Of a DNA stretch of 64,000 nt, positions 17,777 through 26,855 are shown in pieces (positions within the stretch are counted from its first letter, which is position 1; the number at the start of each line of letters is the position of its first letter). The stretch comes from Clostridium bowmanii (GTDB taxonomy: Bacteria; Bacillota; Clostridia; Clostridiales; Clostridiaceae): positions 62,001 through 126,000 of the forward strand of contig NZ_JAHLDL010000002.1 of the NCBI RefSeq assembly GCF_018861315.1. Direction: 5' to 3'. A program made the position numbers and the translations under genes. The notes beneath the pieces are model-generated. The model had not been told where the DNA came from. It did no database searches and saw only the letters and a program-made list of their open reading frames with translations.

Positions 17777-18682
17777 TTGAGAGGAATAGATATAGCAAGT
17801 TACCAACAAAATATAGATTTTGAGAAAGTAAAAAAAAGTGGAATAGAAATAGTTTATATTAAAGCAACTCAAGGAATCACTTATAAAAATCCGCTGTTAG
17901 AATCACAATATAGTGGAGCCATGGCAGCAGGACTTAAAATCGGATTTTATCACTATTTAAAAGCGAATGATCCGACACTAGAAGCAAAACACTTTTTAAG
18001 TGTTATAGCTGGACTTTTATCGGATTGTAAATTAGTTATAGATGTAGAAGAGGCATTAGGACAAACCATAGCTAAAACAAGTTCTAATGTAAGGATATTT
18101 GCAAATTATTTAATAGCAAATGGGAAAGAGCCATGTATTTATACAGGAGATTATTTTTACTCAAACAATCTAGATAATTCAGTTAAAGATATACCGTTGT
18201 GGGTGGCACATTATGGAGTGTCAAAACCTGATGCGGCTAATTATATAGGATTTCAATATTCGGAATCAGGGAAGGGAGATGGAATAAACGGACTTGTTGA
18301 TTTGGATGAATTCAGTTCTGGTATATTTATTAGTTCAATACAACCTATACCAGTAAATGCTATTGTAAAGGCATTTCAACATGTTGTTAACCTGGTTGGA
18401 TTAGTAGATAAAAACAAGGACAAGCTTATTGAGGATGGAATTGAAGGTGCTCATACCAATGAGGTTATAGCTAAAATATTGGTAATTAAAGGAGCCAATA
18501 ATGAACTTGTAATGTGGGTTCAGCAGCGACTTATTGCGTTAGGATTTAACTGTGGTAAAACTGGAGCTGATTCCTACTTTGGGTCTAATACCCTAATAGC
18601 AGTTAAGAATTTTCAGATCTCAAGAGGGTTAAAATCAGATGGAATTGTAGGACCATTAACAATAACACAACTTTTAAAATAA
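17777..18682 (+). CDS. GH25 lysozyme with peptidoglycan-binding domain
   Basis: A 301-aa muramidase. The GH25 core (1-190) opens RGIDIASYQQNIDFEKVKKSG and has the acidic active-site strand KLVIDVEEAL. The C-terminal part (about 235-301) is a PG_binding_1 domain (VMWVQQRLIALGF, FQISRGLKSDGIVGPLT). There is no signal peptide, as in phage and autolytic endolysins. TTG 17777 is the only start giving the full N-terminus. The upstream purine-rich signal is a run of nine G (17757-17765), an unstable tract. Likely of prophage origin or a spore/cell-wall lysin. Confidence 0.9.
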   Translation: MRGIDIASYQQNIDFEKVKKSGIEIVYIKATQGITYKNPLLESQYSGAMAAGLKIGFYHYLKANDPTLEAKHFLSVIAGLLSDCKLVIDVEEALGQTIAKTSSNVRIFANYLIANGKEPCIYTGDYFYSNNLDNSVKDIPLWVAHYGVSKPDAANYIGFQYSESGKGDGINGLVDLDEFSSGIFISSIQPIPVNAIVKAFQHVVNLVGLVDKNKDKLIEDGIEGAHTNEVIAKILVIKGANNELVMWVQQRLIALGFNCGKTGADSYFGSNTLIAVKNFQISRGLKSDGIVGPLTITQLLK

Positions 18683-18731
18683 AAAATTGGGTTGCATTTG
18701 CTCTGTTTTAAAATATATTAAAATGAAAGAA
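18659..18731 (+). repeat. Lysozyme 3'-end repeat, copy 1
   Basis: The last eight codons of the lysozyme plus about 50 bp downstream, including TTGCATTTGCTCTG. The same text with only a few changes recurs at 20161-20234, beyond the esterase gene. Confidence 0.85.
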
Positions 18732-18754
18732 GGCATACAATTGCCTTCTTTTTT
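18729..18754 (+). terminator. Lysozyme terminator
   Basis: GAAGGCA and TGCCTTC flank a short loop, followed by TTTTTT. Confidence 0.9.
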
Positions 18755-18957
18755 ATGCAGGAGATAGTACAGAATATTTATGATTGGTTATTCTGTTGTT
18801 GATAATCAATCAATTTCATAAACTCTGTTTTATTAAGTTTCGATTTTCCTGTTTATAATAATGATAAATTATTATAATAAATATGGGCATAATACTAATA
18901 ATCCGTAAATGTTTTTTAAAAAACTAATGAGTATTTATAATGGTGGAGGCTTATCAA

Positions 18958-20010
18958 ATGAAAACTAAAAAGATATTTTTAATTTTTTCTAGTGTTATGC
19001 TAATTATTGTAACCTGCGGTTATTTTATAATTAAAGATTTCACTACAACTGGTTTTGGAAAGCTTGATACAAAGTTTGGAGTAATGACAAAAATAGAAAA
19101 ATATTTCAACCCTGTTTCACTTAAAGGGAAGTCTATAAATGAAATACGTGTGGAATTAAATAAAAATACAACAAGATGGAGCTCTAAACCTATTCCTTTT
19201 CCCAATATAAAAAATATGAATATAAATACAGATACAAATAAAGTGCCTGTGCGAATATATACTCCTGAAAATGGAAATAGCAATAGTTTTCCTATAATAA
19301 TTTATTCCCATGGAGGCAGCTTTATAAGTGGTAACATTGATGTTTACGACAATGTTTGCAGGAAGCTTTCAAAAAATACAAAAGCTATTGTGGTATCTGT
19401 AAACTATCGCCTTGCGCCAGAAAATCCTTTTCCTGATGGGCTTAATGACGTATATAATGTACTCCAATGGGTTAATAAAAATGCTAAAAGTATTAATGGT
19501 GATTCTAGCAATATATGTGTTGCAGGTGACAGTGCTGGAGGTAACCTTTCTGCTGCAGTATCCCAAATGGCACGTGATAAAGCTGGTCCTCACATAACTT
19601 CTGTGGTACTTATATATCCATCTACAAACATTTATAAGTTAAAAACTAAATCTTGGTCAAATTTTGGTATGAATTATAATTATACAAAAGAAAACTCCCA
19701 AAAATTTTTATCATTATATGTTCCTAAATTAGAGGACAGAAAAAATAAATATGCGTCCCCATTATTATCTAACAATTTTAAAAATTTACCTGACACTCTA
19801 ATAATTACATCAGAATTTGATCCATTAAGAGATGAAGGTGAAGCTTATGGAAAAAAATTAAGCCTTGATGGGGTAGATGTTGTTTATACCAACTATAAGG
19901 GTGTTACACATGGTTTCATTACAATGGATAAGATTACGAATAAAGCAGATGAAGCTTTAATTGAAATTTCCGTATATTTAAAAAATAAATTTAATAAAAA
20001 GCAAGTCTAA
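18958..20010 (+). CDS. Membrane-anchored alpha/beta hydrolase (HSL-type esterase)
   Basis: About 350 aa. Residues 1-25 are a signal anchor (MKTKKIFLIFSSVMLIIV). The hormone-sensitive-lipase family motifs are complete: oxyanion HGGSF, nucleophile elbow GDSAGGNLS, acid in TSEFDPLRDEGE and His in THGF. It hydrolyses short acyl esters outside or at the membrane; the natural substrate is unknown. ATG 18958 is chosen because GGTGGAGG lies 8-10 bp upstream. The gene stands between two copies of the lysozyme 3' end, suggesting insertion or duplication around it. Confidence 0.88.
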   Translation: MKTKKIFLIFSSVMLIIVTCGYFIIKDFTTTGFGKLDTKFGVMTKIEKYFNPVSLKGKSINEIRVELNKNTTRWSSKPIPFPNIKNMNINTDTNKVPVRIYTPENGNSNSFPIIIYSHGGSFISGNIDVYDNVCRKLSKNTKAIVVSVNYRLAPENPFPDGLNDVYNVLQWVNKNAKSINGDSSNICVAGDSAGGNLSAAVSQMARDKAGPHITSVVLIYPSTNIYKLKTKSWSNFGMNYNYTKENSQKFLSLYVPKLEDRKNKYASPLLSNNFKNLPDTLIITSEFDPLRDEGEAYGKKLSLDGVDVVYTNYKGVTHGFITMDKITNKADEALIEISVYLKNKFNKKQV

Positions 20011-20056
20011 CACTTAGTATAGTTTAATAAATTATGTAACTATAGCATAATAGATT

Positions 20057-20102
20057 GTAAAAGACCCAGTATAATTAGAGAAATTATACTGGGTCTTTTA
20101 CT
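20057..20102 (+). terminator. Esterase terminator
   Basis: A long perfect stem, GTAAAAGACCCAGTATAATT with AATTATACTGGGTCTTTTAC, which carries its own T run. Confidence 0.92.
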
Positions 20103-20160
20103 TTAGGGTTATTATAATTAGAATTATGTGCAAGTTCTAGGGATTCAGAGATATTTATTT

Positions 20161-20234
20161 ACAATAACACAACTTTTAAAATAAAAAATTATGTTGCATT
20201 CGCTCTGTTTTAAAATATATTTAAAATGAAAGAA
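20161..20234 (+). repeat. Lysozyme 3'-end repeat, copy 2 (orphan)
   Basis: This copies 18659-18731: the end of the lysozyme frame (TITQLLK and stop) and its 3' untranslated DNA, with no lysozyme gene attached. The terminator stem of copy 1 is not repeated; text diverges after GAAAGAA. Confidence 0.85.
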
Positions 20235-20372
20235 AGAAGAAACCGAAGAAGATTAAGCCTTGTCGTTCCAGAGATTGGAAGTGAAACGGACAACCTCTTG
20301 CTAATAAATCATCTTAAAATCCAAGTGCATTTTCGTAAAAGCTAGTTTTTTCTGGATCAATTGTAAAGTTAT

Positions 20373-20777
20373 TTAGTTTATATTATCTAGTTCTAGATTT
20401 AAATTTTTAATTGAATGTTGGTGTATAGATGCTGATTTTTTACCGTGTATAAAGTAGTATAAAAAGATAGATAAAAACACAAAAACAGATAGTTGATCGC
20501 TTAGTTTGATTCTTCTTTCTCTCTTGTCTTTCCCTGACATTTCTTCGATGAATTCACTCTTTTTTAGACGATCTACAGCCCGAGTAACCGACGATTTTTC
20601 TACACTTAAATAATTAGCTATCTCCACAAGTGTAGAAGGACCATTAATTTCTAAAAAACGGATAATTCTCCACTGAGAATGATGAAGATTATATTGAATA
20701 ATTTCTGTATTTAAGTCACTAACCACAGTTCTAGAAAGTTTTAGAAGTTGATGCAAAAACTCATAAGTACATGTCAA
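20373..20777 (-). CDS. MarR family regulator with abnormal C-terminus
   Basis: The winged-helix core is clear: HHSQWRIIRFLEINGPSTLV, IANYLSVEKSSVTRAVDRLK and the wing KDKRERRIKLSD. After that the family's dimerisation helix is replaced by a hydrophobic stretch (VFVFLSIFLYYFIH) and a polar tail, so the gene was probably truncated and joined to other DNA. TTG 20777 is favoured by RBS AAAGGCGGTGA over the longer frame. It may bind DNA poorly. Its target genes are not evident. Confidence 0.7.
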   Translation of the reverse strand: MTCTYEFLHQLLKLSRTVVSDLNTEIIQYNLHHSQWRIIRFLEINGPSTLVEIANYLSVEKSSVTRAVDRLKKSEFIEEMSGKDKRERRIKLSDQLSVFVFLSIFLYYFIHGKKSASIHQHSIKNLNLELDNIN

Positions 20778-20921
20778 AAAATCACCGCCTTTAAAATGAT
20801 TGCCTAAGCAACTATATATCAACTTTTGTAAAATATCAATAAATTAATAATTGGTAACAAGTTCTGTTTTTCTAATTTTTAAATTCAGTTTAACACATTC
20901 ATTTCTTGACCTTGTTTTTCA

Positions 20922-21434
20922 CTATATCTTCACTAAAAAATTAGCCCCTGGTACATAAGGCAAATTTAATTTATGACCTCGGTTATTTAGTAGCTGTGCT
21001 TTTATAATTGCAAGTTCTGTATGTACACTTAGAGTACAAGCTATTTGAGAATAAGTATAGTCTTCAGCTACTAGTTCTAAAAAAGTATCATCTGGCATAA
21101 GAAGTTCTGCTGCAAAGTAGTTTGCTTGTATTTCAGGTATGGATGGTTTTAAGGATACGCATACTTCATCTTGAAACATGTTAATGGTAAGTCCTCTATG
21201 AAAACGGTCATGACCAATCTCATGAGCACAAACTATTCTAGTACTTATTTCATCTATACTATTATTAATAATAATATATCTATTCCTTAGTATATAAGTA
21301 TAAAACCCTTTTAAATGGTGAAGCTTTTCATAACTTAAATCAATCCCCAGATATTCAGCTATTTTAAAAGGGTCATTTGTTTCATAAGTTTTTACTAGTT
21401 TATTAGCACATTTAGAAATATTTGAACGATTCAT
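20922..21434 (-). CDS. ImmA/IrrE family metallo-endopeptidase
   Basis: A 171-aa protein with the zinc protease motif HEIGH at residues 71-75 (AHEIGHDRFHRG) and the typical ANYFAAELLMP helix after it. In prophages and ICEs this protease cleaves the adjacent XRE repressor to release lytic or excision genes. The neighbour here is exactly such a repressor, now broken. ATG 21434 follows GGGGAGGGTG. It lies at the left edge of the decayed prophage. Confidence 0.88.
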   Translation of the reverse strand: MNRSNISKCANKLVKTYETNDPFKIAEYLGIDLSYEKLHHLKGFYTYILRNRYIIINNSIDEISTRIVCAHEIGHDRFHRGLTINMFQDEVCVSLKPSIPEIQANYFAAELLMPDDTFLELVAEDYTYSQIACTLSVHTELAIIKAQLLNNRGHKLNLPYVPGANFLVKI

Positions 21435-21466
21435 TCGCACCCTCCCCACAGGTGTTAGTAGAAAAG

Positions 21467-21767
21467 TTATTTTTTAATTTCTTTTCTACCGTATTTCTCC
21501 TTGTTTTTCTTTTTTGAATCAAAATAAAGCTCCGAAATTATTCTAAAGACTTCATCTTTATCATCGTCCATGAGTTCGCCGCCAGCAAATAGCATTTCTA
21601 CATTCTTTAGTACTCCTTGGGCTTGTTTGTGACCTATAGTACCATATTCTTCACTAGAACCTTGCAAAAATGAACCATCCGTGCCAAGAAGATAGTCAAC
21701 TGAAACGTTGAATACCTCGGCAAACTTTGCAATGACTTCTTGTTTTCTAGGGAATCTTTCGTTGGCC
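21467..21767 (-). pseudogene. XRE-type phage repressor remnant
   Basis: The open frame reads RKQEVIAKFAEVFNVSVDYLLG, the last part of an XRE helix-turn-helix domain, then the polar C-terminal tail. The recognition helices and the start are gone. Near 21768 the sequence switches to the opposite-strand DNA polymerase fragment, marking a deletion junction. Its position upstream of immA is that of an ImmR-like repressor. Confidence 0.75.
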
Positions 21768-21769
21768 GC

Positions 21770-22684
21770 TGGGCAGGTAGACTAGTACAAATTCACAATC
21801 TTCCTAGAAATAGTATGGATAACCTAAAGCAGGCAAGGGAGTTTATAAAAGCGGGAGATTATGAAATGCTAGAACTACTTTTGATAGTGTACCCGAGGTG
21901 TTATCCCAACTTATAAGAACAGCTTTTATTCCACCCGTGAATTCTAGATTTATTGTATCAGACTTTAGTGCCATTGAAGCTAGAATTATAGCTTACATTG
22001 CAAATGGAAAATGAGTTATTGATACATTTAAAGGTAATGGCAAGATATATGAAATGACTGCAAGTAAGATGTTTGGAGTGCCCCTTGAAAACATAGTAAA
22101 AGGGAATCCTCAGTATGATCTTAGGCAAAAAGGAAAAATAGCAACCATGGCCTGTGGCCTTGGGAGAAATATTGGTGCATTAACTGCTATGGGAGCAATA
22201 AAAATGGGACTCAGGGAAGAGGAACTTGGAGGTATTGTTACAGCCTGGAGAAAATCTAATTCCAACATTGTTAAGCTTTGGAGGAAAATTGAAAATGCAG
22301 CAATAATGGCAGTACAGCAAGATCAGGTAGTAAAGATGCAATATGGACTTGAGTTTTCTTGCACAAAACATGTCTTATTTATTAAACTTCCCTCAGGTAG
22401 AAGTCTTGCTTACGTAAGGCCTAGAATTGAAACAGATGTTAGGTTTAACAAACCCAAACTTACTTACGAAGGAATTGAACAAGCGACAAAGCAGTGGGGA
22501 AGGATTAGTACCTTTGGAGGGAAACTTACGGAAAACATAGTTCAAGCAATTGCTAGAGATTGTTTAGCAGAGGCAATGCTCAGGCTAGACAAGGCAGGAT
22601 ATAAAATAGTATTTCATGTTCATGATGAAGTTATGTTAGAGGCTACGTATGCGTTTGGTTCCTTACAGTCTGTGAATGAAATTA
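21770..22684 (+). pseudogene. Phage family A DNA polymerase, broken
   Basis: Text starts inside the gene at WAGRLVQIHNLPRN and covers the polymerase core: VSDFSAIEARIIAY (motif A), RQKGKIATMACGLG (fingers) and VFHVHDEVMLE (motif C). There is a frameshift near 21885, and TGA at 22012-22014 where the family has Trp (TGG). Both ends are missing: the 5' end at the repressor junction and the 3' end at SVNEIMG, where VirE sequence begins. It cannot make polymerase. Confidence 0.85.
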
Positions 22685-24640
22685 TGGGAGACTATAGAGC
22701 TGTTATTTGATTTTGGCTGCGCAATGTATACAACCCATAAGCACAGCATAGATAAACCAAGGCTTAGACTTGTTATTCCCTTAAGTAGAGCAGTAAGTTC
22801 TGAAGAATATGGAGCGGTATCTAGAAAAATTGCAGGGGATATAGGAATAGATTATTTTGATGATACAACCTATGAGCCTTCAAGAAATATAAAAACCAGA
22901 GAAAAGCTAGCAGATAAGCAAGGAAATCCAAGTGGAAAGGGTGGAGTAGTAGGTGCCTTTTGTAGAACTTATAATGTGGCGGGTGTTATAGAAAAATTTT
23001 TAAGTGAGGTTTATGTGGCATCCCTTGAGCAAAATAGATACACCTATACCAAAGGTTCAACTGCAGGCGGGCTTGTTATTTATGAAAAGGGTGACTTTGC
23101 CTATTCACATCACGGAACAGACCCAGCATCGGGTAAACTTTGTAATTCTTTTGATTTAGTAAGACTTCATAAGTTTGGCGCTTTGGATGATGAAACCCGG
23201 GAAGGAACTCCCATGAATAAAATGCCTTCATTTAAGGCCATGCAAGAGCTTGCAATGAAGGATCATGAAGTGAAAAGGCAGATAGCTAAGGAGCACATTA
23301 GTGAGGTTGGTGAGGATTTTAGTACATTGAATAGTTGGGTAGATGAATTAGAAATTAGTGCTAAAGGTGGCTTTAAGGAGACTTTGACAAATCTAGTATT
23401 AATAATAAAACATGACCCTGCCTTAGTAGGAATTGCCTATAATGAGCATAGTTAAAGAATAGAAACTTTAAGTGAGGTACCTTGGAAAAGATTAAAGGCG
23501 GGTTGGTCCACAGGAGATGATGCAGGCCTATCTTGCTATCTTGAAAAAAAATATAAGCTTTGGTCCCCAAGTAAATGTCAGGATGCATTATTAAAAGTTG
23601 CCATAGAGAGATCCTTTCATCCAGTAAAAGAATTTTTAAAGTCACTACTTCCCTGGGATAACATGCCTCGTGCAGCTACCTTACTCATTAAATATTTAGG
23701 TGCAGCGGATAGTGAATATGTTAGAGCCGTTACAAGGTAAACGTTATGCGGAGCAATAGATAGAGTTATGGAACCAGGAATTAAATTTGATACCACCCTT
23801 ATTTTAAATGGTCCACAAGGAATAGGTAAAAGTACTATATTTTCAAAGCTTGGTGGGAAATTTTTTAGTGATGCATTAAGTATTGCGGATATGCATGATA
23901 AGACAGCAGCAGAAAAATTGCAAGGAAGCTGTATTTTAGAAATTGGGGAACTTGCAGGCATTAGAAAAGTTGATGAGGATACCTTAAAATCCTTTTTGAC
24001 AAGGCAGGATGATAAATTTAGAGCAAGTTATGGAAGAGTAGTGGAAGAACATCCAAGGCAGTACATTATTGTAGGAACTACAAATCAAGAAGCAGGATTT
24101 TTAAGAGACACCACAGGTGGTAGAAGATTTTGGTCTGTAAAGGTGCGAGGCATCTCTGAATTTAAACCTTGGGATATAAAAGATATAGATCAAATATGGG
24201 CAGAAGTCTTAATGATGTATAACAATGGAGAATCTTTAATATTAGAAAGTTCCCTTACAGAAGTTGCAGAGACAGCACAAATTGAAGCCTTTGAAAGTGA
24301 TGAAAGAGAAGGTATAGTTAGTGATTATTTAGATAAACTTCTGCCAAGTAATTGGGAAGAGATGGGTTTATATGAAAGAAGAAGCTTTTTAAGAGGTGAG
24401 GGTGAACTGGCAGTTAAACCTGTAGGAGCCGTAATACGTGACCATGTTTGCATAATAGAGATATGGTGTGAACTCTTTGGTAAAGATGCTAGTATGTTAA
24501 AAAAATTTGATTCTTATGAAATAGGTGGAATAATGAGGAAAATTGAGGGGTGGGGGAATATTAGTGACAGAGTTTACTTACCTATTTACGGAAGACAAAG
24601 AGTTTTTTTGAGGGAATCTGTGGGACAGTGGGGACAGTAA
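22685..24640 (+). pseudogene. VirE-type (virulence-associated E) primase/helicase, broken
   Basis: Phage replication protein of the VirE family. A primase-like N-terminal part (DKPRLRLVIPLSR) lacks its beginning. The middle contains TYEPSR and a phage-type helicase domain with Walker A GPQGIGKSTIF and GTTNQEAGFLRDTTGGRRFW. One frame runs throughout but has TAA at 23453-23455 and 23738-23740. A 277-bp piece (23901-24177) is repeated in the mosaic at 57161-57437. Confidence 0.85.
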
Positions 24641-24921
24641 CTAATAGGCTGTCCCATAACCTTGTCCCATTGCTCAAACCGTTATGGAATCAAGGTTTGA
24701 GAATGATTTGGGACAGCCAGGACAAGAATTGTATATAGAAGTATGTAAATTAGGCAGAAGAGTAAGGGCAGGTGTGCCTAATACGCATACCCGCGTAAGA
24801 GAATCTTCTCCTAGTTGTCCCAGAGATGTATTAAAACCCAATAAACAAGCCATTCTTGCACGGGACAGGGGGACAGGGGTACAGATGGATAAAATCAAAG
24901 TATTAATATAAAAACAAGGCG
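24641..24921. other. Spacer with repeated GGGACAG units
   Basis: GGGACA or its complement occurs about eight times from 24622 to 24876. There is also an inverted repeat, TCAAACC/GGTTTGA (24674-24700). The 75-codon frame across it is composed largely of these repeats, and I do not accept it as a gene. Confidence 0.5.
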
Positions 24922-24930
24922 GTGTATATT

Positions 24931-25464
24931 GTGGAAAAATTAGTTGAAAGGGCTAAATCTAAAGAAGAAAGCGCTACAGAAGAAATAATAGAAAAATTCA
25001 AGTATCTAATATTTAAGGAGGCTTCAAAATATCACATTCCAGGTTTTGATTTAGCGGACCTAATCCAGCATGGATATCTATCCGTAATAAGAGCTATAGC
25101 TATGTACAAGCTAGGAAGCAACAGCTTTAATAAATATTGTATAAGTTCTATAAAAATGAATTTCAAAGAACTTTTAAAAGGACAAATAAAACACTTTAGA
25201 GAGGTGCCAAACAATGATATGTTAGATTTTGATATCTGTGGAGATTATGAATTTACCTTAGAGGATGAAGTAATAGCTTACTATGAAGTGGAAAAGTTAT
25301 ACGCAGCTCTTGATAAACTTGATCCACTAGAGCGCGAAATAATAAAAAGATATTATATTCTGGACCAGTCCCTTGGAGAAATAGCTTGTGATAGCGATAA
25401 AAATTACCATCAACTTACAAGAATTAAGAGAAAAGCTCTAGAAAAACTCCGGTCCTTAATGTAG
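24931..25464 (+). CDS. Sigma-70 family RNA polymerase sigma factor
   Basis: About 177 aa with region 2 (DLADLIQHGYLSVIRAIAMY, NSFNKYCISSIKMNFKE) and region 4 (LDPLEREIIKRYYILDQSLGEIA). Size fits small alternative sigma factors or phage late-gene activators of clostridia. GTG 24931 is chosen because AAGGCGG lies 8 bp upstream. It is followed by the DUF1659 and DUF2922 genes, a common clostridial arrangement. Targets unknown. Confidence 0.82.
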   Translation: MEKLVERAKSKEESATEEIIEKFKYLIFKEASKYHIPGFDLADLIQHGYLSVIRAIAMYKLGSNSFNKYCISSIKMNFKELLKGQIKHFREVPNNDMLDFDICGDYEFTLEDEVIAYYEVEKLYAALDKLDPLEREIIKRYYILDQSLGEIACDSDKNYHQLTRIKRKALEKLRSLM

Positions 25465-25547
25465 ATTTATATATTTTAAAAAACTCCGCACAAAACTGTG
25501 CATCGGCATATATATTCAATGAAAACAAAATGAAAGGAGTGATTTAC

Positions 25548-25772
25548 ATGGCAGTAGTATCAACAAAGGTAGCCAGTGCGCTAAAACTTACTATGAAGAT
25601 AGGAGTTGACATCAAAGGCAAAGATAAATATGCAACAAAAAGATTAAGTAATCTAAAAGTTGCAGCATCAGACGCAGACATATTTGCTGTAGGACTAGCA
25701 ATATCTAACATTAAAACTTACCCATTGTTTGGCCTAGACAGAGAAGATCAGTACAGTTTAGTTAGTGAGTAG
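25548..25772 (+). CDS. DUF1659 domain protein
   Basis: A 74-aa protein of unknown function. The family signature is visible: KLTMKIGVDIKGKDKYATKR, then a run ending ADIFAVGLAISNIKTY. RBS AAAGGAGTG supports ATG 25548 over the upstream ATG. DUF1659 and DUF2922 genes are usually adjacent in Firmicutes, as here. Confidence 0.85.
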   Translation: MAVVSTKVASALKLTMKIGVDIKGKDKYATKRLSNLKVAASDADIFAVGLAISNIKTYPLFGLDREDQYSLVSE

Positions 25773-25840
25773 TTTTAACTTGAAAGGAAAGTAGAATATT
25801 CAGAGTCCTGGTCCAAATAATTTAAAGGAGGAAAAGTGAT

Positions 25841-26077
25841 ATGCATAAATTAGTTATGAGATTTTTAACAGCTACGGAAGGTAAATATTTTACTCTAACT
25901 GTAGATGACATCAAAGCTGATGGTAATGGAGTTCCAACTGTAACCGAGGCTGAGACAAATGCTCTTATGGATTTAGTCATCGCAAAGAACATTTTTGCAT
26001 CAGCGAATGGTAGCTTAGTTGGCAAGAAAGATGCTAAGATAGTTACTACGGATACTAGTACAGTTGAATTAGCATAG
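25841..26077 (+). CDS. DUF2922 domain protein
   Basis: A 78-aa protein, the usual partner of DUF1659. Motifs: LVMRFLTATEGKYFTLTVDD and NALMDLVIAKNIFASANG. RBS AAAGGAGG. Function unknown. The last third of this gene (25991-26095) is copied into the mosaic locus at 57436-57540. Confidence 0.88.
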   Translation: MHKLVMRFLTATEGKYFTLTVDDIKADGNGVPTVTEAETNALMDLVIAKNIFASANGSLVGKKDAKIVTTDTSTVELA

Positions 26078-26083
26078 GAAATG

Positions 26084-26120
26084 GGAGTCAGTAGATAAAT
26101 CTACTGACTCTCATTTTTTT
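26084..26120 (+). terminator. Terminator after DUF2922
   Basis: GAGTCAGTAGAT and ATCTACTGACTC form a perfect stem, followed by a T run. Confidence 0.92.
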
Positions 26121-26133
26121 ATCGTAAGATATG

Positions 26134-26164
26134 TTGGAGGGGAACAAAGCGATCCTATTGCTAT
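26134..26164 (+). repeat. 30-bp dispersed motif, copy 3
   Basis: TTGGAGGGGAACAAAGCGA then TCCTATTGCTAT. It shares AAGCGA and TTGCTAT with the copies at 11898 and 17475, but the stem is weaker. It lies just after a terminator, as copy 2 does. Confidence 0.5.
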
Positions 26165-26221
26165 ATATAGATAACCAAAATAATATAGATATTATCTTGA
26201 GAACCTAAAATTAAAATTAAA

Positions 26222-26251
26222 AAAGCAGAATTGAATATCAACTCTGCTTAT
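26222..26251 (-). terminator. Terminator of the Cys-rich gene
   Basis: On the minus strand AGCAGAGTTGATA pairs with TCAATTCTGCT, followed by TTTTTT. Its polarity supports the minus-strand gene to the right over the overlapping plus-strand frame. Confidence 0.75.
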
Positions 26252-26266
26252 ATATTAATTTTCTTT

Positions 26267-26494
26267 TTAACAACAATTACGATCATTATGCTTTTTTTCA
26301 CAACAAGGATCGCACCATTTATCACACCATTGATTGCACCATTGTTTATTACAATGAGGATCACATTTATTTTTACGACAATTGTCATGATGACGGTTAT
26401 TTTCGCAGCAACGATCGCTATTATTACAACGATTATTGATACTACAATTGTTATCGTCAAATAGTAATAATAATAGTATCCACCAACAACACAT
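26267..26494 (-). CDS. Small Cys/His/Asn-rich protein with N-terminal membrane segment
   Basis: A 75-aa protein starting MCCWWILLLLLFDD, a short hydrophobic segment. It is followed by about 50 residues with roughly 15 Cys plus many His, Asn, Trp and Lys, in repeats such as CNKQWCNQWCDKWCDPCC. ATG 26494 is favoured by RBS AAGGGGGG. No known domain. The composition suggests a metal-binding or disulfide-linked coat or surface protein. Plus-strand and other minus-strand frames here are hydrophobic shadows of the same repeats. Confidence 0.65.
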   Translation of the reverse strand: MCCWWILLLLLFDDNNCSINNRCNNSDRCCENNRHHDNCRKNKCDPHCNKQWCNQWCDKWCDPCCEKKHNDRNCC

Positions 26495-26855
26495 ACATAT
26501 TTCCCCCCTTAAAGGCATACATTTTTTCATTTTAGTTTATTCTTAAGTTTGTCCCATGAATATTTCATTTGTTAGTATATAATATTATGTTTATATGAAA
26601 ATGTTACAAATTAAGGAGACTCATCCAAGCTATTTTCTAATCAGATAAAATAACACTGATATATATTTTATAATTTACTCTTTTATAATAGTTAAGCATT
26701 GTATATATTGTTATAATTTACTGTAAGCTGTTTTAAGCTGTAAATTTATCACATTGTTATTAAGATTTATCTTTGAAGTATAAGTGTAATATAAAAAGGG
26801 GTTACAATTATATTTCATTTAATATATTAGATACGTATTTAGAGGTGGATATTAA
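26495..26855. other. AT-rich intergenic region between divergent genes
   Basis: No coding text. It should hold the promoters of the Cys-rich gene (left) and the LRR gene (right). I see no clear operator. Confidence 0.4.

Noticed and set aside
24684-24911. 75-codon plus-strand frame after VirE
   Set aside because: No ribosome binding site, no family resemblance, and much of it is the repeated GGGACAG sequence.
26231-26464. Hydrophobic plus- and minus-strand frames over the Cys-rich gene
   Set aside because: They are low-complexity Ile/Thr shadows of the Cys/Asn codon repeats. RBS and terminator polarity support the 26267-26494 frame.
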